Source: Acidovorax sp. A1169 | GTDB lineage: Bacteria > Pseudomonadota > Gammaproteobacteria > Burkholderiales > Burkholderiaceae_C | Reading direction: 5' to 3' | Length of the DNA stretch: 64,000 bases | NCBI RefSeq assembly: GCF_030704685.1 | Contig: NZ_JAUZDX010000012.1 | Span: 1-64,000 of the forward strand | Shown here: piece after piece, positions 17,539 to 27,749 of the stretch | Layout: each line of letters starts with the position of its first letter | How positions within the stretch are numbered: the stretch's first letter is position 1 | Notes under the pieces: model-generated | The model's input: only the letters and a program-made list of their open reading frames with translations | Database searches by the model: none | What the model was told of the DNA's origin: nothing | Made by a program: the position numbers and the translations under genes

Positions 17539-17874
17539 ATGGTTTCCCCCACCTCCAAAGAGATCTTCATCCAAGGCGTCACCCACGACGGGAAAACCTT
17601 CCGTCCCAGCGACTGGGCTGAGCGTCTGGCGGGGGTGATGAGCAGTTTTCGCCCCGGGGGCGCGCGGCCGGGCAGCCACCTGAGCTATTCGCCCTGGTGC
17701 ATTCCCACCACCCTCAATGGCATCAAGTGCGTGGTGGTGCACCGCGACCTGCGCGACCACGAGCCCATGGCCTGGGATTTCGTCGTCAACTTCGCGCGCG
17801 ACAACAACCTGCAGGTGGCCGAGGCCTGCCTGGTGCCGGATGCTCCTGTGCTGCCCCCTCCCGTCAAGCCCTGA
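17539..17874 (+). CDS. DUF3579 domain protein
   Basis: This 111-residue protein resembles the DUF3579 family of betaproteobacteria (IFIQGVTHDGKTFRPSDWAERL, GIKCVVVHRDL, WDFVVNFARDNNLQV). The function is unknown. The ATG at 17539 fits the family N-terminus; an in-frame start further upstream (17473) would cross the palindrome region. A strong terminator follows. Confidence 0.85.
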   Translation: MVSPTSKEIFIQGVTHDGKTFRPSDWAERLAGVMSSFRPGGARPGSHLSYSPWCIPTTLNGIKCVVVHRDLRDHEPMAWDFVVNFARDNNLQVAEACLVPDAPVLPPPVKP

Positions 17875-17901
17875 AAGGGCGCCCGCATTGCAAGCATGAA
17901 G

Positions 17902-17921
17902 GCCCCCTCGGGGCTTTTTTT
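17902..17921 (+). terminator. Rho-independent terminator after DUF3579 gene
   Basis: A GCCCC/GGGGC stem with a three-base loop is followed by seven T residues (17915-17921), 27 bp past the stop codon. Confidence 0.88.
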
Positions 17922-17968
17922 GTGCCTGGACGGGGCATGGCATCTGCCGCATTTGTGCCCCGGAAACG

Positions 17969-17989
17969 AAAAAACCGCCCAGAGGGCGG
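17969..17989 (-). terminator. Rho-independent terminator of rpsT
   Basis: Read leftward, a CCGCCC/GGGCGG stem with a TCT loop is followed by a run of six T residues. It lies about 80 bp past the rpsT stop codon. Confidence 0.88.
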
Positions 17990-18069
17990 TTCGTTCGTTT
18001 TTTGCTGGCAGCGCACCCGTTACAAACGGCGAACGGCGCGGGCCGTTCGGGCTGTTTGCCTGAAGAGGG

Positions 18070-18369
18070 TCAGGCGGCCAGGGCCAGGGCTTTCACCTTG
18101 GCAGACAGACGGCTCTTGTCGCGAGCGGCCTTGTTCTTGTGGAAGATGCCCTTGTCGGCCACGGAGTCCACCACGGCTTGCATCTTGGCGAACAGTTCGG
18201 ACGCCTTGGTCTTGTCACCGGTCAGAACAGCCTTTTCGACGTTCTTCACAGCGGTACGGTATTTGGAACGCAGCGAGGTGTTCGCGGCGTTGAGTTTCGT
18301 GTCCTGACGGACGCGCTTGCGGCCCGACGCCAGGCGCGGGTTCTTCTTCTTGGGTTTAGCGGATGCCAT
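18070..18369 (-). CDS. rpsT: 30S ribosomal protein S20
   Basis: This 99-residue basic protein binds 16S rRNA during small-subunit assembly. The N-terminal [22 protein letters not shown], the central [13 protein letters not shown] and [13 protein letters not shown] are diagnostic. It is transcribed alone, with its own terminator at 17969-17989, and is divergent from murJ. Confidence 0.97.
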   Translation of the reverse strand: MASAKPKKKNPRLASGRKRVRQDTKLNAANTSLRSKYRTAVKNVEKAVLTGDKTKASELFAKMQAVVDSVADKGIFHKNKAARDKSRLSAKVKALALAA

Positions 18370-18662
18370 TGATGTGTTTCCTTAAGGTCTGAGGATGATG
18401 CCAGCAAAGCCCGCGATTATAGCCCAGTCGGCCAACCGGGCCCAGAGGGCGGCATATGAACGCCCGAAACAGGGCTTTTGGTAAGCGGGTGAAACACTGG
18501 GCGCCACTTCACGCCCGCCTCGCAGACTTCATCTTCACTTCACGGTCGCCGCCAAGACTGCCTTGTCCATTTCACGCGGAGACTCTCTTGGCCCCCCTTT
18601 TGCCCAAATCTCCGGCGGTGGCTGCCGCCGCCGGCCACCCGCCAGCGCATACACTCCCGGCG

Positions 18663-20234
<1,572 letters not shown>

Positions 20235-20323
20235 AGCGGCCTGGCCGTGGCAAAGCGAAATAACCCTGTCCCGCGTGACTTTTGCAGCTTGACGCGGCCG
20301 GGTCAGAACCTTACAACCTTGCC

Positions 20324-21175
20324 ATGCCACTGAGCCTGACCGTACCGACCTCGCTGGAGTATTTTGCTTCGCTGGTGCAAAGCGACGACCACTTCCCCTT
20401 GCTGGAGGCCGCCGCCAGTCTGGCGCAGGACGAGTACCCCGAATTCGACGTCCAGTTGCTGCTGGGCGACGTGGACCAGTTGCTGGCGCGCATCAAGCGC
20501 CGCCTCCCGGCCGATGCGCCCGCGTTGCAGCGCCTGCGCACGCTCAACCAGTTCTTCTTTGCCGACATGGGGTTTGCCGGCAACATCAACAACTACTACG
20601 ACCCCGAGAACAGCTACCTCAACGCCGTGCTGCGCACGCGCCGGGGCATTCCCATCAGCCTGGCCGTGCTGTGGATGGAGCTGGCCCAGGGCTTGGGCCT
20701 GCATGCGCGGGGCATCGCCTTCCCGGGGCATTTCATGGTCAAGGTGCTGCTGCCCAAGGGGCAGGTGGTGCTGGACCCGATCTCCGGCCAGTCCCTGAGC
20801 CGCGAAGAGCTGGGTGAGCGGCTGGAGCCCTACAAGCGCCGCAACGGCCTGGTGGACGACTACGACGTGCCCCTGGGCCTGTACCTGCAGGCGGCCACGC
20901 CGCGCGACATCATCGCGCGCATGCTGCGCAACCTCAAGGAGGTGCACCGCACCCAGCAGGACTGGCAGCGGCTGATCGCGGTGCAGGACCGCCTGATCGT
21001 GCTGCAGCCCCAGGCCTGGGGCGAGTGGCGCGATCGCGGGCTCGCGCACGCCGAGCGGGGCAACCTGACCGAGGCCATTTCCGACCTGGAGACCTACCTC
21101 CACCATGCGGACGACGGCCTGGACCTGGACCATGTGGCCGACCGGCTGAGCGCCCTGCGCAGCGCCAACGAGTAG
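20324..21175 (+). CDS. SirB1-like transglutaminase-fold/TPR protein
   Basis: This 283-residue protein resembles the SirB1/YchA family: a transglutaminase-like N-terminal region (NINNYYDPENSYLNAVLRTRRGIPISLAVLW, then ARGIAFPGHFMVK with conserved His) and C-terminal TPR-like helices (about 205-280). No catalytic cysteine is obvious, so a non-enzymatic role is likely. It is 89 bp downstream of murJ and convergent with the ParB-like gene. Confidence 0.87.
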   Translation: MPLSLTVPTSLEYFASLVQSDDHFPLLEAAASLAQDEYPEFDVQLLLGDVDQLLARIKRRLPADAPALQRLRTLNQFFFADMGFAGNINNYYDPENSYLNAVLRTRRGIPISLAVLWMELAQGLGLHARGIAFPGHFMVKVLLPKGQVVLDPISGQSLSREELGERLEPYKRRNGLVDDYDVPLGLYLQAATPRDIIARMLRNLKEVHRTQQDWQRLIAVQDRLIVLQPQAWGEWRDRGLAHAERGNLTEAISDLETYLHHADDGLDLDHVADRLSALRSANE

Positions 21176-21180
21176 GCTGC

Positions 21181-21200
21181 GAAAGCGCATTCGCGCTTTC
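21181..21200. terminator. Hairpin between convergent genes
   Basis: A perfect 8-bp stem (GAAAGCGC/GCGCTTTC) with a four-base loop lies between the SirB1-like and ParB-like stops. It lacks a T-run on either strand, so termination is only likely. Confidence 0.5.
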
Positions 21201-21211
21201 CTGGGCGCCAA

Positions 21212-22048
21212 TCAGCCCTGCAGCCGTGCCAGTTCTGCGCGCAGCGCTTCGTTCTCGGCGGTCAGCTCGGCCACGCGCAGGCGCAGGGCCTGCAGCTCGC
21301 TGCCTGCATCGGATGCCTCGCTCTCTGGCGCCGCTTCTTCCTTCTCTTGGCGCGGCTTGCGCTGCTTGGCATCGCGCACGCGCTTGGCTGCCTGCTTGAG
21401 CTCGTCCTTGCCGCCCTTGGCGGCGGCCACCTGCTCTTCGGCCGGCAGGGTGGCCACGGCGGCGGCGGTGTTCAGCGAGATGGTGCCGGACTTGACGGCC
21501 GCCACCAGTTCGGGGGCCGCCTGCTTCTGGATCTTTTCGATCGCCACGACCTGGCTGCTGCTCAGGCGGGCCGCCCGGGCAATGGCCTCGCGGCTGCTCA
21601 GGGTCTCGGAGGGCACGTCCGGCTCGGGGGCGGGCGGCGGTGGCGCGGCCACCGGGCCGTCGGACGACCAGGGCAGGTCGGCCTCGTCCACAGGCTCGGG
21701 CGGGATGGCGGCGGCACGGCTGCGGCGGGCGGCCACGATTTCGCGCTTGCGCAGGGCCAGCACGCCGCGCTGGAAGTCCGAGACGCTGCGGCGGCCCAGG
21801 TGCTGATCGATCATCCACAGGTGCACGTCTTCCATGCTCTGGAAATGCGTGTTCTGCACCGTCTGGAAAGGCAGGCCGTGCTTCTGGCAGATGCCGTAGC
21901 GGTTGTGGCCATCCACCAGCACGTCACCCCAGAGCACCAGGGCATCGCGGCAGCCCTCGGCCAGCAGGCTGCGTTCCAGGGCGTCGTGTTCGTCGCGGGT
22001 CAGGGGATCGATGTAGGCTTTGAGTTCTTCGTTGACGACGATGTTCAT
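21212..22048 (-). CDS. ParB/Srx-domain protein with C-terminal coiled coil
   Basis: This 278-residue protein has a ParB-like N-terminal domain (about 8-75: DEHDALERSLLAEGCRDAL, VLVDGHNRYGICQKHG), a central helical region (QHLGRRSVSDFQRGVLALRKRE), a proline-rich linker (about 135-155) and a C-terminal heptad-rich leucine coiled coil (about 248-278). The DGHNR motif is the Sulfiredoxin/ParB signature. No parA is adjacent, so chromosome partition is unlikely; it may be a DNA-binding regulator. ATG 22048 begins MNIVVNEELKAYID. Confidence 0.8.
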   Translation of the reverse strand: MNIVVNEELKAYIDPLTRDEHDALERSLLAEGCRDALVLWGDVLVDGHNRYGICQKHGLPFQTVQNTHFQSMEDVHLWMIDQHLGRRSVSDFQRGVLALRKREIVAARRSRAAAIPPEPVDEADLPWSSDGPVAAPPPPAPEPDVPSETLSSREAIARAARLSSSQVVAIEKIQKQAAPELVAAVKSGTISLNTAAAVATLPAEEQVAAAKGGKDELKQAAKRVRDAKQRKPRQEKEEAAPESEASDAGSELQALRLRVAELTAENEALRAELARLQG

Positions 22049-22125
22049 GGTGGCGCGGAATCCGGGGAGCAGCAAGACAAGGGGCGCGATTGTAATGGCC
22101 CGCCTGCGGCAGTCGCTGCCCGTCC

Positions 22126-23208
22126 CTACCGGTCCCGGGTACCCCGCAGGGCGATCCACGCCGCCACTGCGGTGAATACCACGAGGATGCCCACGATGCT
22201 CCAGAAGCCGTGGGGGCTGTCCGCCAGTGGAACGCCGCCCACGTTCATGCCCAAGAGGCCGGTCATGATGTTGATGGGCAGGGCCAGCACCGTCACCACG
22301 GTCAGCACGAACAGGCTGCGGCTGTTGGCCTCCTGCACGTTGGCCGCCACCTCTTCCTGCAAGAGCTTGATGCGCTCCTGCAGGCCCTGCATGTCGCGCA
22401 GCACCACCGAAAATTCTTCGGTCGAGTCGCGCAGCTCCTGCGCGTCCTCGGCGCCCATCCAGGCAGGTGGGTTCTGCAGCAGGCGGAACAGGGCCGCCGG
22501 CTCAGGCGCCAGCAGGCGCTGCAGCCGCACCAGCAGCCGGCGCAGCACACCCAGGCGCGCGCGCTTGTGGTCCAGCCGGCCGGCCAGCAACTCGTCCTCG
22601 ATGCGGTCGATGCGCTGCGTGACGCCGCGCACGATGTCCACCAGCCCCCCGGCCTGGGTGCGCATGAGCTGCTCGAGCAGTGCCACGCTGGAGCGCGGCG
22701 ATTGCCCGTCGCGCACCGCCGTGCGCAGCGCGTCCACCGAGCGCAGGGGGTGGGCGCGGGCCGTCACCACCAGCTGCGGCGCCACGCTGATCCACAGCGT
22801 GGCGATGTCGAAAGGCTCGAAGGCGAAGTCGAAATGCGCGTCGTTGAGCACCGCGATCAGGGTGTCATCGTCGCGCTCGATTCGGGTGGAGTGCGATCCG
22901 TCCTTGAGCGCCTCGAAAAAGGCGTCGGGCAGGCCGGCATGGCGCTCCATCCAGCGCACCGCCTGGGTATGGCTCAGGTTGAAGTGCAGCCAGACGAAGG
23001 GCTGGGGCTCTGCCTCCTCGGCCGGGTCGGCGGGCGGGTGGCCTTCCAGTGCCTGGGCATCGGCAAGCGACTGCAGCCATTGCGCGGCCTCCACCGAGTC
23101 GATGGCCTGTGCAGGGCCGCCGGTGGCGTCCATGCGGTAGCCGCAGATCAGGCCTGCCGCATCGCCCCCGTAGTTCTGGCCGGCAGTGCCGGCGGCAGGT
23201 GTGTTCAT
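22126..23208 (-). CDS. CorA/ZntB-type divalent cation transporter
   Basis: This protein of about 360 residues has a large cytoplasmic domain and two C-terminal helices, with the GMN motif (LLGMNVGGVP) at the end of the first, as in CorA and ZntB. The N-terminal FVWLHFNLSH and SVDALRTAVRDG favour the ZntB branch, which moves Zn2+, Mg2+ or related ions. The start is ATG 23208, two codons after an in-frame TTG. Confidence 0.88.
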   Translation of the reverse strand: MNTPAAGTAGQNYGGDAAGLICGYRMDATGGPAQAIDSVEAAQWLQSLADAQALEGHPPADPAEEAEPQPFVWLHFNLSHTQAVRWMERHAGLPDAFFEALKDGSHSTRIERDDDTLIAVLNDAHFDFAFEPFDIATLWISVAPQLVVTARAHPLRSVDALRTAVRDGQSPRSSVALLEQLMRTQAGGLVDIVRGVTQRIDRIEDELLAGRLDHKRARLGVLRRLLVRLQRLLAPEPAALFRLLQNPPAWMGAEDAQELRDSTEEFSVVLRDMQGLQERIKLLQEEVAANVQEANSRSLFVLTVVTVLALPINIMTGLLGMNVGGVPLADSPHGFWSIVGILVVFTAVAAWIALRGTRDR

Positions 23209-23320
23209 GGGCAAGGGCGGCGCAACAACGAAGGCATGGTCGAGAATGCTGCCGTTACGACATGACAGCGATGTGACACTTCATGTAGGTGTCATGCATT
23301 TGTCACTGGAAGGGCGCATC

Positions 23321-24265
23321 ATGGGAGACCCTATTTGCTCCTTCGAAGCCATGTTCCAAAACTCACCCATCGATGCTCAGGACCTGATGCAGCGCATCGC
23401 CAACGACCTGATCGACAGCTACGACGAAGAGCTGGAGCTGGAGATCGAGGACCGCAACGTGGACGATGCCGGTGACCTGGTGCCGACCGACCGGCATGCA
23501 CGCCAGCAGTATTTCAAGGAGCTGTTTCGCCTGCAGGGCGAGCTCGTGAAGCTGCAGGACTGGGTGCAGCACAGCCGCCAGAAGGTGGTGATCCTGTTCG
23601 AGGGGCGCGACGCGGCCGGCAAGGGCGGCGTCATCAAGCGCATCACCCAGCGCCTGAACCCGCGCGTGGCCCGCGTGGCGGCACTGCCCGCGCCGAACGA
23701 CCGCGAAAGAACACAGTGGTACTTCCAGCGCTATGTGGCTCACCTGCCTGCCGCTGGCGAAATGGTGCTGTTCGACCGCAGCTGGTACAACCGCGCCGGT
23801 GTCGAGCGCGTCATGGGCTTTTGTTCCGACGACGAGTATGAAGAGTTCTTTCGCACCGTGCCCGAGTTCGAGAAGATGCTGGTGCGCTCGGGTATCACTC
23901 TGGTGAAGTACTGGTTCTCCATTACCGACGAAGAGCAGCACCTGCGCTTCCTGGGCCGTATCCACGACCCGCTCAAGCAGTGGAAGTTGAGTCCCATGGA
24001 CCTGGAAAGCCGTGTGCGCTGGGAGGCCTACACCAAGGCCAAGGAAACCATGCTCGAACGCACCCACATCCCCGAAGCCCCGTGGTGGGTGGTGCAGGCC
24101 GTGGACAAGAAGAAGGCGCGCCTGAACTGCATTGCGCACCTGCTGTCGCAACTGCCCTACCAGGATGTGCCGCACCCGCCCGTGGTGCTGCCCGACCGGG
24201 TGCGCAACCCCGAGTACCTGCGCCAGCCGGTGTCCGCAGGCATGTACGTGCCAGAAATCTACTGA
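23321..24265 (+). CDS. ppk2: Polyphosphate kinase 2
   Basis: This 314-residue class I PPK2 transfers phosphate between polyphosphate and nucleotides, typically forming GTP or ATP from the diphosphate. Walker A reads GRDAAGKGG, the lid module DRSWYNRAGVERVMGF is intact, and the C-terminal half contains KYWFSITDEEQHLRFLGR. ATG 23321 has a purine-rich AAGGG ten bases upstream; ATG 23351 is an alternative. The gene is divergent from the CorA-like transporter. Confidence 0.94.
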   Translation: MGDPICSFEAMFQNSPIDAQDLMQRIANDLIDSYDEELELEIEDRNVDDAGDLVPTDRHARQQYFKELFRLQGELVKLQDWVQHSRQKVVILFEGRDAAGKGGVIKRITQRLNPRVARVAALPAPNDRERTQWYFQRYVAHLPAAGEMVLFDRSWYNRAGVERVMGFCSDDEYEEFFRTVPEFEKMLVRSGITLVKYWFSITDEEQHLRFLGRIHDPLKQWKLSPMDLESRVRWEAYTKAKETMLERTHIPEAPWWVVQAVDKKKARLNCIAHLLSQLPYQDVPHPPVVLPDRVRNPEYLRQPVSAGMYVPEIY

Positions 24266-24320
24266 GGCGCCACCGGGCTGGAAGGGGCCGCTTGTGGTCC
24301 AGGTGGGACCAGGCCCTCGG

Positions 24321-25313
24321 TCAGTGGCAGTTCACAGCATCCCGGGCCGGCGTACCTGGTCGGCCGAACTGGTGCCAGGCGCGGCGCAACTGCGTGTCCG
24401 AGCTGAAGCCGGCCAGCGCCGCCGCCTGTGTCACGTTGTGGCCCGACTGCAGGGCCGCCTCGGCGGCGGCCAGGCGGATGCGGCGCAGGTACTGCAGCGG
24501 CGCGATGCCGGCATGCTCCAAGAAAAGTCGGTTCAGGTGCCGTGGCGAGGTGTGCGCCACCTCGGCCATGGCGGTCGCGTTCCAGGGCGCCTGCGGTTGC
24601 TGGCCCACGGCGTCCTGCACGCGGTGCAGGGGGCCGTGCAGGTGGTTGCGGTGGTGCAGAAAGGGCGAGAACTCCGGGTCCTGCGGGCCGCGGCGCAAGG
24701 CCACCACCATGGTCTGGGCCACCTGGGCGGCAATCGCCGGGCCGCACGTGTCGGCAATGCGGTACAGCACCAGGTCGATGCCGGTGGTGACACCGGCACT
24801 GCTGTGCAGCGCGCCGTCGTGTACGAAGACCCGGTTGGACACCACATCGCAGTGCGGGTCGACCATGGCCAGCTCGCCCAGGTGCTGGTGGTGCGTGGTG
24901 GCGCGCCGGCCGGTCAGCAGCCCGGCGTGGGCAGCCAGCACCGCGCCCGCGCAGATGGTCACCAGCTCGAGCCGGCCCGTGGCCAGGCGCATGCCGCGCA
25001 GCCAGTGCAGCAGGTCGCGGGCCTCGCTGTTGTCTACCGCGATGGCCTTGCCCGGCAGACCCACCAGCACCACCCAGGCCGGCTGGGGCAGGGTGGCGGG
25101 CAGGGGCTCCAGCCCGGTCAGCATGGCGCCCACCGATGTCACTGCCTCGGGCGTAGGGCTGGTGAAGTGCTGCACGAAGCGCTCGGGTTGCCCCTGGGCG
25201 CGCAGCAACTGGTTGGCGATGCGCAGCGCCTCGGCCGGGCCGGCCCAGTCCAGCACCAGGCTGCCGGGCAGCAGGGCGAAGTAGACGTGGATGGGAGGCG
25301 GCGGGCTGTTCAT
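24321..25313 (-). CDS. GlxA-type AraC family regulator
   Basis: This 330-residue regulator has an N-terminal DJ-1/PfpI-like domain (about 5-185, with TICAGAVLAAHAGLLTGRRATTH) and a C-terminal AraC helix-turn-helix pair (about 235-325, SPRHLNRLFLEHAGIAPLQYLRRIRL). Members often respond to arginine- or amine-derived signals. It is last in an apparent operon with the DUF1272 protein (17 bp) and a cysteine hydrolase, and may control them. Confidence 0.92.
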   Translation of the reverse strand: MNSPPPPIHVYFALLPGSLVLDWAGPAEALRIANQLLRAQGQPERFVQHFTSPTPEAVTSVGAMLTGLEPLPATLPQPAWVVLVGLPGKAIAVDNSEARDLLHWLRGMRLATGRLELVTICAGAVLAAHAGLLTGRRATTHHQHLGELAMVDPHCDVVSNRVFVHDGALHSSAGVTTGIDLVLYRIADTCGPAIAAQVAQTMVVALRRGPQDPEFSPFLHHRNHLHGPLHRVQDAVGQQPQAPWNATAMAEVAHTSPRHLNRLFLEHAGIAPLQYLRRIRLAAAEAALQSGHNVTQAAALAGFSSDTQLRRAWHQFGRPGTPARDAVNCH

Positions 25314-25330
25314 GGCGGGGCCTGCGGAGC

Positions 25331-25639
25331 TTACCGCTGCTCGGGCGCCAGGCCGCGCAGGCTGGCAGCCAGGGCGGCGTGTGCCTGCAGGTCCACCGGA
25401 CGGTGGCGTACCTGGGTGCCCGCCGGGTCATTGCCCAGGTAGTTGCCGTTGATGCGGTCCTGCGCGGGGCGGATGGGGCGCGGCGCGAAACCGCCGCCAC
25501 AATTGGGGCAGACGTTGCCGAGCACTTGCTCGGCGCAGTCTGCGCAAAAGGTGCATTCAAAGCTGCAGATGCGCGCTTGCAGAGATGCAGGGGGCAGGGC
25601 GCTGTTGCAGTGCTCGCAGCAGGGGCGCAGTTCCAGCAT
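25331..25639 (-). CDS. DUF1272 zinc-ribbon protein
   Basis: This 102-residue protein opens MLELRPCCEHCNSALPP and has paired cysteines (CTFCADCAEQVLGNVCPNCGGG), the DUF1272 zinc-finger-like pattern. Its function is unknown. The C-terminal 30 residues are longer than the common core. It lies 14 bp after the cysteine hydrolase stop with a purine-rich ribosome site. Confidence 0.88.
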   Translation of the reverse strand: MLELRPCCEHCNSALPPASLQARICSFECTFCADCAEQVLGNVCPNCGGGFAPRPIRPAQDRINGNYLGNDPAGTQVRHRPVDLQAHAALAASLRGLAPEQR

Positions 25640-25653
25640 GGTCGCTCCCTGAT

Positions 25654-26220
25654 TCAGTAAGCTTGGGCCAGTCGTGCCAACGCCTGTTCGGCGGTGCAGA
25701 CGGTGGCGAAGCGGCCTGCCAGCACGGTGGCGGTGCGGGTCTTGATGTCGGCGGCGGGCAGTGTGCGGCCATCGGGCTGCAGCATGTCCCAGGTCAGCGT
25801 GGCGTCGGTCACGAAGTCCACCTCCCAGCCCAGGTCCGAGGCGTGGCGCGTGGTGGTTTCGCAGCACTGCTCGGTGCGGATGCCGCTCACGATCAGGCGC
25901 TGGATGCCGTTGCGGGTAAGCCAGACTTCGAGGCCCGTGCCCACCAGCGCACTGTGGCGCGACTTGGTGAAGGTGGCCGCAGCGTCGAAGGCAACCAGGC
26001 CGTCGAGCGCCCGCACATGGCCGGATTCGACGGCGAAGGCGTTGCTGGCGTCGGCCGGGCCGTCGCTGTGGAAGATGCGCACCATGGGCACGCCCTGTAC
26101 CACGCAGCCTTCGATCAGCGCGTTCTGCGCCGCCAAGTAGGCCGGCAGGTCGTTGGCCGTGAAATAGGGGCGCTGGCGGAAGGATTCCTGCACATCAATC
26201 ACAATCAGACAGGTTTTCAT
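25654..26220 (-). CDS. Isochorismatase-family cysteine hydrolase
   Basis: This 188-residue hydrolase has the family triad pattern: Asp in VIDVQES near residue 9, Lys in TKSRHSAL near residue 97 and the nucleophile Cys in RTEQCCETT near residue 129. Relatives act on amides such as nicotinamide or N-carbamoyl compounds. ATG 26220 is chosen because it begins MKTCLIVIDVQ; upstream in-frame codons lack family features. It heads a three-gene operon with DUF1272 and GlxA-type genes. Confidence 0.9.
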   Translation of the reverse strand: MKTCLIVIDVQESFRQRPYFTANDLPAYLAAQNALIEGCVVQGVPMVRIFHSDGPADASNAFAVESGHVRALDGLVAFDAAATFTKSRHSALVGTGLEVWLTRNGIQRLIVSGIRTEQCCETTTRHASDLGWEVDFVTDATLTWDMLQPDGRTLPAADIKTRTATVLAGRFATVCTAEQALARLAQAY

Positions 26221-26516
26221 GGTCAAGGCCTTCGGGTTCGGGTTGCAATGGCGTGATCTTCCTTTTGTAGGCTGACGAAGTCCTGCCGGCTCTGGACATG
26301 TATCGATCAATTTCTGCCATGATTTCCGTTGTGGCCGGCTATTGTGGACGCCTGGTTGCGCCAAATACCCTTGGTCTGTGAATACAGCCGGCATCAGCCT
26401 TTGTTGGCAGGGCCTGGATGCTATTGATTGCATAGCGTCAGGCGCATGAAGCCATAAGCTGCTATGGTGCATAGGGTTTTCCCTATATATGGATAGCACC
26501 AGCATATCTTCTGCCC
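26221..26516. other. Divergent intergenic region
   Basis: These 296 bp separate the leftward hydrolase operon from the rightward esterase. They are noticeably more AT-rich than coding neighbours and hold a perfect hairpin ATAGGG-TTTT-CCCTAT (26471-26486) about 30 bp before the esterase start. No recognisable regulator site is seen. Confidence 0.45.
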
Positions 26517-27623
26517 ATGGCCCGTCGTTCCCGTCTCTTCTCGCTGTCAGCGCTCACCCGCGCCTACCAGCGCAACCTCAAGGCCTTTGAAAAGGCGGCC
26601 AAACCCATGCGTGCGCAAGCAGTGACGGCGCTGCGGGCCGTGCCCAAGCTGGCCAAGAAGGTGGCCACGCCGCAGCCCATCCGCTCTGTGGCGCCGCGCC
26701 CGCGCAAGCCCCAGCCCGTCAGTGGCGAGTGGCTGGCAGGCATTGCGCCGGGGCCGGCGGGAGCGCGGCGCTTCCATTTGTACATTCCGCCCGCGCTGGC
26801 GCTCAAGAAGGGCGAGACACTGCCGCTGCTGGTCATGCTGCATGGTTGCGGGCAGACCGGGCGTGATCTGGCCGCCAGTTCGCGCATGAACCGGCTGGCG
26901 GCGCGCAAGCGCTTCCTGGTGCTCTACCCCGAGCAGGAGCGCATGGCCAACGCCCACGGCTGCTGGAACTGGTTCGAGCGGCGCAATGGCAAGGCCGCTG
27001 CCGAAGCCGCCACCTTGCTGGCGGCCGTGGACCAGGTGGCGCGCCGGCATCCGGTGGACCTCAATCGCGTGGCGGTTGCAGGCCTGTCGGCAGGCGCCAG
27101 CATGGCAGCCCTGCTGGGCGCCACCTACCCGGAGCGCTTTTGCGCCGTGGCCATGCATTCCGGCGTGGCACCGGGCACGGCCGAGTCGGCCGCCACGGCC
27201 ATGGCCGCCATGCACGGCAAGCGCGAGGCGCACCTGCCCGAGCCGCCAGGCGCCAGTGCCCTGGTGCCGGGCCTGCGCGTCGACGGCACGCCGCTGCCGC
27301 CACTGCCCCCCTTGCTGATATTGCATGGCGATGCCGACGGCGTGGTGTCCGTGCGCAATGCGGTGGCCACGGCCACGCTGTGGGCCGAGTCGCTGGGCGC
27401 GCGGGCCGGCACGGCGCGCATGCTGCAGCGCGGCAAGCGCCATGCGACGCGGGTGACTGAATACCGGGCACGCGCCCGCTCGGTGGTGGCGCTGCGCGAA
27501 ATCGTGGGCCTGGGCCATGCCTGGAGCGGCGGAACCCCCAGCCTGCCCTACAGCGACCCGCAAGGACCGGACGCATCCACGCTGGTGTGGGCCTTCGTGG
27601 AAAAGCAGTTCGCGCGCAAATGA
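26517..27623 (+). CDS. PHB depolymerase/LpqC-type esterase
   Basis: This 368-residue alpha/beta hydrolase has an oxyanion loop LHGCGQTGRDLA, a nucleophile elbow GLSAGAS, a downstream aspartate in HGDADGVVS and a histidine near GLGHAWSGG, as in the PHB-depolymerase esterase family. The first 70 residues are basic and lack a clear signal peptide, suggesting an intracellular enzyme. The natural substrate (short-chain polyester or feruloyl ester) is not certain. A 105-bp repeat follows 21 bp past the stop. Confidence 0.87.
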   Translation: MARRSRLFSLSALTRAYQRNLKAFEKAAKPMRAQAVTALRAVPKLAKKVATPQPIRSVAPRPRKPQPVSGEWLAGIAPGPAGARRFHLYIPPALALKKGETLPLLVMLHGCGQTGRDLAASSRMNRLAARKRFLVLYPEQERMANAHGCWNWFERRNGKAAAEAATLLAAVDQVARRHPVDLNRVAVAGLSAGASMAALLGATYPERFCAVAMHSGVAPGTAESAATAMAAMHGKREAHLPEPPGASALVPGLRVDGTPLPPLPPLLILHGDADGVVSVRNAVATATLWAESLGARAGTARMLQRGKRHATRVTEYRARARSVVALREIVGLGHAWSGGTPSLPYSDPQGPDASTLVWAFVEKQFARK

Positions 27624-27644
27624 CCGGGCCGCGCCGGCTGGCTC

Positions 27645-27749
27645 ATACGGATTTGCATTCAATCGTATAACTAGGCGGGAGGCCGCAGACAGTGCTGTAG
27701 CACGGCAAGGCGGACCAACGAAGTTAGACGGTTGAAGGCAAATCCGTAT
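27645..27749. repeat. 105-bp dispersed repeat, copy 1
   Basis: The ends form an inverted repeat (ATACGGATTTGC at left, GCAAATCCGTAT at right). A similar element of the same length, about 82% identical by eye, lies at 42912-43016. Its right-hand T is the last base of the complement of the permease TGA stop codon. TCA flanks both sides, possibly a target duplication. The interior core GTAGCACGGCAAGGCG is shared with the repeat at 56452-56563 (reverse orientation). Confidence 0.75.

Noticed and set aside
18456..18662. N-terminal extension of MurJ from ATG 18456
   Set aside because: The added 69 residues are basic and proline-rich, not a membrane topology element; MurJ proteins start close to the SLLKA segment.
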